Of a stretch of 64,000 nt of DNA, positions 57,301-64,000 are shown piece by piece. Below the pieces are notes generated by a model. The model worked only from the letters and a program-made list of their open reading frames with translations. It did not search any database and was not told the DNA's origin. This stretch comes from Microglena sp. YARC. Its lineage: Eukaryota; Chlorophyta; Chlorophyceae; Chlamydomonadales; Chlamydomonadaceae. Positions within the stretch are counted from its first letter, which is position 1, and every line of letters begins with the position of its first letter. A program made the position numbers and the translations under genes. Location: the NCBI GenBank assembly GCA_022414725.1, contig CM039465.1:18758786-18822785 (forward strand). The letters are read 5' to 3'.

Positions 57301-58934
57301 TCATCTTGAACTCGACCTACATCACATAAGTCACACAAACTTGATATTTTCACGGGACCATAGGGCGCTTCCATTTAGTTTCCCTATGCCGTTACCATGT
57401 GTGCCGTGTCTGTCCTCTGCAGGAGACCCCCAATGGCGTGTGCCCAATCTGTGCCAAGGGACCCTACAACCTGCTGTCAGGCTGTGGCCTTGCAGAGCAT
57501 GTGGTGAGGAACGTCATCCTGCCCTATGACCTGGTCCCTCGCTCCATGTCCTGCGACTTCAGCCCGGTGGCGGATATCCTGCGTAACATGAGCCAGGTCT
57601 TTGCAGTGCACCCCTCTCTAAACATGGACGGACGGAAGCACCTGTATGCTTTTGTTGGTAGGATGATGGTGATGCAGGGGGACCGGGATCTGGTCTTTTT
57701 TGCGCAGGATGACCACCACCCCATGTTCCCCAGTGAGCCTGGGCTGTGGATCATCGGAGGCCCTGAGAACGATGAGCAGCCCTCTCCCTCCCTCAATAGT
57801 CTGAAGTTGTTGGACGCAGCCGCAAGCTCTTCTACTCTGAACAGCATCCTGCCTGCAGACGGACTAGCCTCTGCCGGTGCCCGCGCTTCCTCAGCTGAAG
57901 CAGGCGTCCTTAGCCCCCCTGAGGCGGTACCAGAGATGAAGGTGTACGGTTTGGAGGACCTGGCGTTCACGCTGAAGTTAACTCAGGACTTGGCTGCGGA
58001 GAGAGCAAGTGAACCAAGGCCAGTGGAACGCGGAAAGTATGTTCCAGCAACAGTAGCAGAGGCTGTGTTTGCTTTAATGGACAAGCCTCACCCGCTAAAG
58101 ATTCTGGCAGACCCAGGGTCCTATGGAACATTGGGCTCCATTTCCCGCTACCACAACCCGGAACATTACACAAGGGTGAGTCACTGCCTTTTTGTGCTTT
58201 CCGTCAACATTCTGTCGCTGCATGGCAACGCATTGGTCCTGCAACTAGTCAGAAATGCCCCAGTGCAAGCAAACGGGCTGGCCCCCTCAACCCAACGCCT
58301 AGCAATATGGCGCACTATTTATTTGTTTATTTGCATTTTTCCTGGTGCCCTACTGGACTCCAAATGTGCTCGCCCCACAACGGAACACAGTACAACGTTG
58401 CACCAATAGCACTGAGCATAGTTTTTGGTGGAACCCTCAGAATCACCCTTGTGTTATGCTATTCTGCCCAACCTAACCCAACCTAGTGCACCTTGATGCT
58501 GGCACAATCAGCTGTCCAGAACTGCTGAAATGCTAGCACGTAAGCTTTTGGAGCCTGTCTGCATGAATCACGGTAAAAAAGAAGCCAAGCCTGGAGACCC
58601 AAAGTTACGGGCCAGGCACTGCCAGCAAGTAACTTGAAAACCCCCATCTACATTGTTCACTTAACCCAAAACGGCTAAATGTGGTACCCTGACTCTCTAT
58701 CTCGACTTGCAGGGACTGGCCCGTGTGATTTTCCACAAGAGGAAGGAGGAAACGCGACACCTGCAAGAGATGGAGCACCAAGATTGGGAGGCCACCCACC
58801 AAGCCTTGCTTTATCCTAATCAAGAAAAAGGGGCTGTTACGTCACCCACAGCAGCAGAAAAGCTCCAAGAGCCTGATTGGGAGGGCAGTGACTTCAGTGC
58901 ATTGAGTAATCGCAATGGGTATCCCCGGCTGTGA
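51440..58934 (+). CDS. Class-3 lipase, plastid lipase (PLIP)-like
   Basis: Eight exons: 51440-51727, 52231-52389, 52621-52716, 53170-53771, 54513-54714, 56051-56206, 57423-58175 and 58713-58934; phases agree, 825 residues. The lipase_3 core begins in exon 5 (RYFAIQGSDSLDHWKMNFAF, then VHRGAYEAAEVLYQRF). The nucleophile elbow GHSIGG (Ser452) opens exon 6, followed by VYTFGAPPVF. Exon 7 has LPYDLVPRSMSCDF, where Asp537 fits the catalytic Asp of the PLIP motif (HRDIVPRAFSC), then a PLIP-type HPSLNMDGRKHLYAFVGRMM segment. RYHNPEHYTR at the exon 7/8 border holds the likely catalytic His. Family role: acyl hydrolysis of membrane glycerolipids, usually in plastids. The N-terminus is basic and Ser/Thr-rich, compatible with a transit peptide. 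A region of about 200 residues (exon 4), rich in Gln, His and Ala, is lineage-specific. The start is the first ATG in frame near 51440; an upstream exon is possible. Confidence 0.9.
54408..54475 (+). repeat. TTGGTTACATAGCTTCAGCC short dispersed repeat
   Basis: ACTTGAACTTGGTAACATAG, then CTTCAGCCAGCAATTTGGC, close to 15241-15310 and 60796-60850. Preceded at 54316-54350 by a C run of more than 30. In lipase intron 4. Confidence 0.6.
55380..56040 (+). repeat. CACCCCAATATGCTCTCAATTCC tandem units with an inserted GTCGCAAGCGAC-type repeat
   Basis: Four units of about 65-70 bp (GTTAGTCACCCCAATATGCT, then CTCAATTCCAGCACCACCAG and CAAAACAAG-ACCAGC) surround a copy of the dispersed GTGTCGCAAGCGACACGGAA element (about 55450-55800). 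Lipase intron 5. Confidence 0.8.
56185..56370 (+). repeat. Two to three copies of lipase exon 6 donor edge
   Basis: CACCACCATGTAAGGCTC, then GACTGAACCGCATTCAATGC and TGCACACTTTGCATGCTGC recur three times at about 63 bp. The first is the true exon end and donor (CACCAT/GTAAGG). The copies keep the GTAAGG donor. Confidence 0.9.
56840..56965 (+). mobile_element. Short element with GGAACGGCAAC and GAGACGGC ends
   Basis: GTACGGAACGGCAACGCATA, then TTAGCGTTTGAAAAACTAT to CAGAATTCTGGTGAGACGGC; the complement of 27555-27690. In lipase intron 6, after a poly-C run at 56525-56547. Confidence 0.6.
58255..58560 (+). mobile_element. CCCAGTGCAAGCAAACGGGCTGG copy and MITE core fragment
   Basis: GCCCCAGTGCAAGCAAACGG, then GCTGGCCCCCTCAACCCAAC and TATTTATTTGTTTATTTG (58255-58335). 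Then the MITE core CAATCAGCTGTCCAGAACTG, then CTGAAAT near 58505-58535. Lipase intron 7. Confidence 0.6.
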
Positions 58935-59085
58935 ATGGCACCTGTGGGCATAGCCCCCTGCAGCCACACCACCCGGCCAGGGGTACCAGGCTGTCAATAG
59001 GAATCTGTGGGCATAGCTCCCTGCTCCCACAGTTCCACACCACCTGGCCTGGGGTACCAGGCTGTGAATGGCCTGATCCATAAGC
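58920..59085 (+). repeat. Tandem copies of the lipase 3' coding end
   Basis: The last codons and stop, GGGTATCCCCGGCTGTGAAT then GGCACCTGTGGGCATAGC, are followed by two copies with GGGGTACCAGGCTGT(C/G)AAT and CTGTGGGCATAGCTCCCTG, at about 70 bp spacing. The third instance of the C-terminus-plus-stop pattern in the window. Confidence 0.8.
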
Positions 59086-59362
59086 TCTGCTAGTGCTGAG
59101 ACTACCGATGACTGTACAGTATCTCTTAAGAGGACCAACCTGCGGGCCAATGTAGTGTTGTGCAAGCTGGGTCGCATAGAAAAACCTTGAGGTGGATATG
59201 ATGTTGATGTTGATGTCCCCTGCACCTTGGATTTTATATTCATGTGTTAAATGCCCCCTGTCGTCGTGCATTATTATTTTGTGTAGTTACTCCGACCGTG
59301 TGATTCATGCACCCATGAATGCCGAAGACGGTGTCACGTGTTTCAATGTTCAGCTGTCACGT

Positions 59363-59748
59363 TTAGCAGACTGTAATATACCCTCTCCCCCCCAGCACTA
59401 TACCTGGTATAGTGCTTGGGAATTGTTGAACTACACTTGTCAACAATAACGTATATCCGGAGAGTGTGTGTGTGGAGGGGGGGGGGGGGGGGAGGGGGGG
59501 GTATTGAATCCCCTTGGACGCAAGTCGGGTGTGGAATCTTGGCAATTACTAAGTCGCCACCATGGGTAAGACCCGCTGTGGCTGTGGATGGGACCGCTGG
59601 GTGATCATCGCTCCCCTCTCGGGACATGCATTATTGTTGAACTACACAGCTGCGAGTGCTCTCCAGATATCTTGCAAGCTATCCATGAGCACTCGCATTC
59701 TTTATAGTTCAACAGGATTACAAAAAAGGTAAATTACAGTCTGCTCAA
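59363..59748. mobile_element. Fold-back element with nested perfect hairpins
   Basis: The outer arms AGCAGACTGTAATATACC (59365) and GGTAAATTACAGTCTGCT (59728) are near-complements. Inside are a perfect AGCACTATACC-T-GGTATAGTGCT palindrome (59394-59416), a G-rich run, and a second pair, GTTGAACTACACAGCTGCGA with GTGCTC and GAGCACTCGCATTCTTTATA with GTTCAAC (59636-59713). No coding sequence. Probably a MITE or fold-back transposon. Confidence 0.6.
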
Positions 59749-60066
59749 GGTGCCACCAACATAAGGGCTTTTTTCTTCAAGCCTCACTTCTGGTGGAAGT
59801 GAGATCTAATAAAGTGAGTTCATTGATGTTGCGCATAACTGTGTATGTGTAGTTTCGGACTGGGGGGGGGGGGGGGGGGGGGGCGGATCGATCCGCCTGT
59901 GTATACAAACCATAGGCCGTCCAAGAAAGGGCTCGTGGCTGTGGCACTCGGTTGAACAAAAGAGATGTGAGCCCTTCTGTTTTGCAGCGTTTACTGCGTC
60001 TCTATTCTAGCACATCTGTTCTAGACCGAGTGTGCAAATATTGTTTTGTCTTGGACTTCTCTTGTT

Positions 60067-60238
60067 GGGGCTGCGGGTAGCAGCTTCTAAGAAACTCCCG
60101 TGCCCTGCTGGGTTAAACCTGGAGCTAACTAGTGCTTCTGAAAGCTTACATGTCGGGCATTCCAATGCAGCTGCAAGATGTGTCTATCGTGCAGTGGCCG
60201 GCTAGTGGAGCAGGCAGGAAGCTGTCTTGAGCAGCCCC
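60067..60238. mobile_element. MITE, GGGGCT-ended subfamily copy
   Basis: The ends GGGGCTGCGGGTAGCAGCTT and GGAAGCTGTCTTGAGCAGCC are inverted complements with mismatches. The internal GCATTCCAATGCAGCTGCAA matches 6902-7078. Confidence 0.6.
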
Positions 60239-61479
60239 AAAAAGAAACAGCGAGACCGAGGCTTCCCCATGTGACAAGCAAGTGTGTGTATGCGTTCCCT
60301 GTTGCTTGTTTGCTTGTTTTTAAATGAGAATTTGCCTTTTGAAAAATTGAACATGCTTTTAGCAAGCATTGCTTTTTTGTCCTCCAAACCGGGCAGACCT
60401 AGTTGTAGAAATCTGCTTGTGGTGGTAAACAGCGACGTGCATGAATCCCAATGCACAGGGAGGAATTGTGCTCATTGCACTAAATATGACACGCATATTA
60501 CCCGTCTTTGGTAATTGCGACAAAACGTTTTGGTTCGCTGTTGTAGTTTAGTTTTTTTTGTCGTGGTTAAAGAATTTAGTTGGATCTGTTGGGCAACGTG
60601 TGTAACGATGCCTGAAGCTACCCTTCTCGCCTTGTCTCGTTACCTTAGGGTTTTTGTGTAAGGAGCTAGTGCTGATGTTGAGGGTGATGAGGTCCATGAT
60701 GAAACACCCTTACACCCTCCATGGTGTGTCCAGACTGGCAAGCTACAGGATGGAAGCAGCCATTTGCTAAGATTCGAGAGCGTGTGTCAGCTTAACCTTG
60801 AACTTGGTTGCATAGCTTTAGCTAGCAATTTGGCTTCTCGGCAGTAAAGAAAGGGGGGTGTAAACGCAAACAAATTACTGTTTTCCCTTTTCCCCCTCTT
60901 CTTCTGAACGAGTAAAACAGTGCAAAAAAATAGTCTGGTGCACTGGTAAGGCACCGGCAGTGGTCGGCCCAAGGGTTCGTAGGCTGAGGTGGAGTTGTGC
61001 GAGCGGATGGAAATGGGATGTGGAACGGTGATGTGAGATCGATGAGAGGATGACAGTAGGCAAAGTGAAGGAAAATAAGATCGCATGCGACGGCGACGCG
61101 GTAAAGCATTGACACAGAATGTTTCGAAGGACGCTAACAGCAGGCAAGGGCAGCCAGGCCGCCAGAACCACCAACCTCTTTCGGCATCCGATTTTTAGAC
61201 CAGGGCCGTATTGGTTTCGTGTTTTTGGTAACATGGTTTCATCCCCGATTTAACTGCATTTACAGAAATCCCAACCACTTCTCGACCATTTCCGGGCGGA
61301 ATACCAACCGTTCTTACAGGCATTCTAACCACCAACCCCTGTTGGCAACCGTTTCCCGACAATTTTCGACGAACTGACCAATTCCAACCGATTTCCGACC
61401 ATTCCAGAGTAATCGTTGCATAGGTCTGCCGTCAAGGGCCGACCAACGAATCATACCTATCAAAAATAGTAGGTTGCCC

Positions 61480-62045
61480 CGGATGGTCCCCTGGAGGTCG
61501 GCCCAGGGGGTGGTTTAATGTTCGTCAAGCAGCAGTGGCAGCCTCCTTGGTGATAGATGCACAAGCAGTTGCTTACTTATCCGTACAATTCAATATTTGA
61601 GGGGTCAAGAATCAATCTAGCATGGCATGGCATTATTATCAACTTGGTGGCCAGTAAGGCTAATGAACTTAATAGCTCACTGACTCCCCGAATTTCCATG
61701 GAGTCAGGTGCAGCGACTCCCGAGGCTACAGCTGCTACTGCGCAACCTGCAGGAACTAGTGCGAAATAGCAGATTTCCTTGTCAAGCACAATGCGCTGAT
61801 GCAATGAGCTGGAGAGACACAGAGATGCGATTTTTCCAAGGGGAAATCGTAGACATGCTCCAGGTCCGTAGATTGAGTCCACAGGACAGGAGGGAAACGG
61901 CAAATGATAACGCCACGTCCACAGTCCGCAACCCTGAGATCCGTACGCGAAAAAGTGCCCTACGTGGTAATCCGCCCCCGACGGGAATCGAACACGGGTT
62001 ATGTAAATGTCAAGGCAGTCAGTTAAACTGCCTGATTTGACCGGT
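61480..62045. mobile_element. Repeat of about 570 bp with tRNA-like end, copy 2
   Basis: Aligned along its length with 33780-34400 (TAATGTTCGTCAAGCAGCAG, CAGGAACTAGTGCGAAATAG, GAGTCCACAGGACAGGAGGG, GTACGCGAAAAAGTGCCC). On the minus strand the right end has GGCAGT-TTAACTG-ACTGCC (62032-62014), a perfect 6 bp stem with a 7-base loop, then GTGTTCGATTCCCGTCGGGG. Compared with copy 1 the stem changes in a pair-preserving way. Confidence 0.65.
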
Positions 62046-62287
62046 TTTTTCGACCAAATGTGAGATAAAGCACCATCTACACCAACTATACGAATTCGCG
62101 TAAGTTCAAATTGAAATTGAAATTGTTACATCCGTGTAATACCGTTACTCACAGGACGTGAAGTTAAGGACACCATAGCGTAAGCCGGAGCTAGCTACAG
62201 TCACCGTAGGGCCACCTCAGTAAAAAGAATCACCACCGATGCCTAACCGGCAGGCATCGTGGCCACATCATGCCGGTGCAGCTTATA

Positions 62288-63432
62288 GCGGTTTTCATTT
62301 ATGCTGTCAGTAGTCCGAATGTAGCTGTGTAGCTGTGTACCTCTGTGTAGCTGTTTACGCCGGGTAGCCGGCGCCAAAACCGGTCAAATTCAAAACTCCT
62401 CGAGACAGAATTCCTCGGACTTTCGTTTTAGCGCTTTTCTTCTTGTGCCTTCTGGGATGCCTTCTCCACTTCCGTAGCGCGGTATTCTCAAACCTGGGCC
62501 GCGCAAGTCCAACCAAATACTAAGGGCTCTAGATCTAGCTGGAGCCAGGACCCCAACATCTGGCTCCCGCTCCTTGCTTGCATGCTGCATTTTGCGATTG
62601 CTACATGTCTGATTAGCATTGTTCTGGGTTAGCATATATGGCATACCGGAAGAAGCAGTCGCAATTCGCCAGTTCGAGTTTTGAGCCATAGCGAGTTACT
62701 AGCACAAACCTAGAGTCATTTTCGCTCCCTCAGGGCTTGCAGGTGCTGTTTGCAATTGATACGCCTCTCTGTAGCATCCTTCGTGATGCGGGTATCAATT
62801 GACGCATCTTCAGCGCTCGCACTTAGTCTGTACGAGTTGTGAGCCATAGTGAGCCACTTAACGAGTGGATGATGGCCACAGGCTTCCTCATCATGCTTAC
62901 GATGGCTTCGTGTTACCCTAGCGCACTTGTTGCCTTGTCATAGTTTAGCCATCGTATTTCATGTGGTTCCGTCACGCTTTGGATTTTTCAGCGAGGCTTC
63001 CTGCTTGGTGCGATTATTAGCAGTCAGAGGTTACCCTGCTTCCGTGCTGCCCCGTAGCCCTCTTGCAAATCAAACCCCGCGTTCCGTTGTTCCCCTGCGC
63101 AACCCAACGCCTGCGTAGCCCTCGGTATGGAACACTCTCACACTCATGCAACACTCTCACGCTCTCTTGTTTCCCCCTTGCACCACTCGCTCGCGAAGGT
63201 CGATAGAGTACAGACTGCGTTGCTTACAAATATTTACATCCATAATTCGTGATGAGAGGGGATGCAATGAGAAGGCACAGGGAGAAAAGCGCTAACATGA
63301 AAGTCCGAGGAGTTTTGTCTCGTTCCGAGGAGTTTTGAATTTGACCGGTTTTGACGCCGGCTACCCGGCTAAACAGCTACACAGCTACACAGCTACATTC
63401 GGACTACTGACGACATAAATGAAAACCGCAAT
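62288..63432. mobile_element. 1.14 kb element with about 150 bp terminal inverted repeats
   Basis: The left arm 62288-62440 (GCGGTTTTCATTTATGCTGT, then CAGTAGTCCGAATGTAGCTG, GCCAAAACCGGTCAAATTCA, AAACTCCTCG and CTCGGACTTTCG) is the inverted complement of 63275-63432, with small indels in the GTGTAGCTGT repeats. No transposase domain was seen. A minus frame of about 99 residues at 62390-62689 starts at MAQNSNWRIATASSGMPYML but spans into one arm and is not a known protein. A CAATTGATAC ... GTATCAATTG stem occurs inside (62754-62801). Likely a non-autonomous DNA transposon or fold-back element. Clean target-site duplications could not be identified. Confidence 0.75.
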
Positions 63433-64000
63433 AAGGGTGGATTCCCATTGGACTGGATGGGTAAAGTCGGTTGTAGTACTGGATGGGTCGGTATTTGTCG
63501 GTTGGGCCCTTTGGATGGGTCGTTGAGCTCTTTGGATGGTTCGTGCATCCGTACACGGCCACCCATCCAAAACGCACTCCCATTGCAAGCGACTGGATGG
63601 GTGCAGCAATACACGCATGTACCACCGGGAACCTTCGCAGGTACTTTCAATCAATAGTCGCAAGAAAAGACGGATCGATCGTTGACAGTTCAATTTCTTG
63701 CGCTGATCCATCCTAGATCCATCTGTTCCTCTTCTCAAGACCGCACTCCGCGACCTGAAGTCATACCTCGCGGCGTCCATTTCTTTCTTTTAATCTTTTC
63801 ACGCGATGAGCATGTCAGCCATGGAGCTATTCCGATCTGCTGCTGCCTCGCCTGCTCCCTTGCCTGCTGCCTTGCCTCCTGCCTTGCCTGCTGCCTTGCC
63901 TACTCCTTCGGAGCTTAGGGGGTTGTCGTGCTGCCGCTGTTGCACAAACTGATGTTGAGTCTGACTGTACAATCCTGACTTGGGTGTGCTCGTATGGGCA
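63433..64000. other. Window end: GGATGGGTCG repeats, then unassigned sequence
   Basis: GGATGGGT-type units recur at 63455-63600. The last 300 bases contain a TTGCCTGCTGCCTTGCCT repeat (63850-63905). A frame from 63807 (MSMSAMELFRSAAASPAPLP) stops at 63951. It could be the first exon of a gene beyond the edge, but there is no support. Confidence 0.35.

Larger units (their letters stand above)
59750..62270. other. Intergenic region without recognised gene
   Basis: Holds a G run of about 20 (59863-59883), a MITE at 60067-60238 (GGGGCTGCGGGTAGCAGCTT ... TGTCTTGAGCAGCCCC), a short TTGGTTGCATAGCTTTAGC repeat (60796-60850), a GACCATTTCCGG-rich stretch (61265-61400) and the dispersed repeat below. 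A short plus frame near 60677-60770 (MLRVMRSMMKHPYTLHGVS) has no recognisable family and is not called. Confidence 0.5.

Noticed and set aside
62390..62689. Minus-strand frame of 99 residues starting MAQNSNWRIA
   Set aside because: It lies within a TIR element and runs into an inverted arm; no family or splice support.
62780..62810. Group I/II intron or homing element inside the TIR element
   Set aside because: Only one simple stem is visible, with no catalytic-core motifs or endonuclease frame.

Overview
This window is nuclear DNA from a photosynthetic eukaryote, most likely a green alga with a large, intron-rich, repeat-rich genome. Prasinophytes of the Pyramimonadales type, such as Cymbomonas, are a plausible source, but that is inference. 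The evidence is GT-AG introns with consistent reading-frame phases, a plastid-lipase-type class-3 lipase, a DUF3119-like protein of the cyanobacterial/plastid kind behind a transit-like leader, and very long introns filled with tandem repeats. No prokaryotic operon or CRISPR array is present.

Layout. (1) A minus-strand gene of uncertain identity runs from 8936 off the left edge; six exons join in phase. (2) It is divergent from a PRKRIP1/DUF1168 spliceosomal-protein gene (9391-12907, plus, 4 exons, 160 aa). (3) 12908-17850 is intergenic repeats. (4) A 17-exon cyclic-nucleotide-dependent protein kinase of PKG architecture (17851-31664, plus, about 961 aa) has four cyclic-nucleotide-binding domains followed by an AGC kinase domain. 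(5) 31665-35301 is repeats plus a GC-rich probable promoter. (6) A BCS1-like AAA ATPase (35302-43998, plus, 6 exons, 643 aa). (7) 43999-47136 holds a decayed non-LTR reverse-transcriptase fragment and tandem repeats. (8) A short DUF3119-like gene (47137-50548, plus) seems to lack its 3' part. (9) A PLIP-like class-3 lipase (51440-58934, plus, 8 exons, 825 aa). (10) 58935-64000 has no recognised gene but carries fold-back and TIR elements.

The most striking property runs through every gene. Introns and 3' flanks contain tandem, decaying copies of the adjacent exon edge: a splice site plus 20-100 bases of flanking exon. Examples are ladders of pseudo-acceptors before PRKRIP1 exon 2, kinase exons 5, 6 and 15 and BCS1-like exon 3; duplicated donors after kinase exons 4, 5, 7 and 10 and lipase exon 6; and tandem copies of the last coding codons plus stop codon after the PRKRIP1, kinase and lipase genes. 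This exon-edge amplification looks like a systematic intron and 3' UTR growth process and is the main candidate for something undescribed.

The second notable point is that all four phosphate-binding cassettes of the kinase carry Arg-Ala, the PKA-type residue pair, and not the Arg-Thr pair typical of mammalian PKG, so its ligand may not be cGMP. The genes do not form an obvious pathway. The lipase and DUF3119-like protein are probably plastid proteins; PRKRIP1 is a splicing factor. Several dispersed MITE- or SINE-like repeat families, long poly-C/G tracts and a GAA/TTC triplet array fill the rest.
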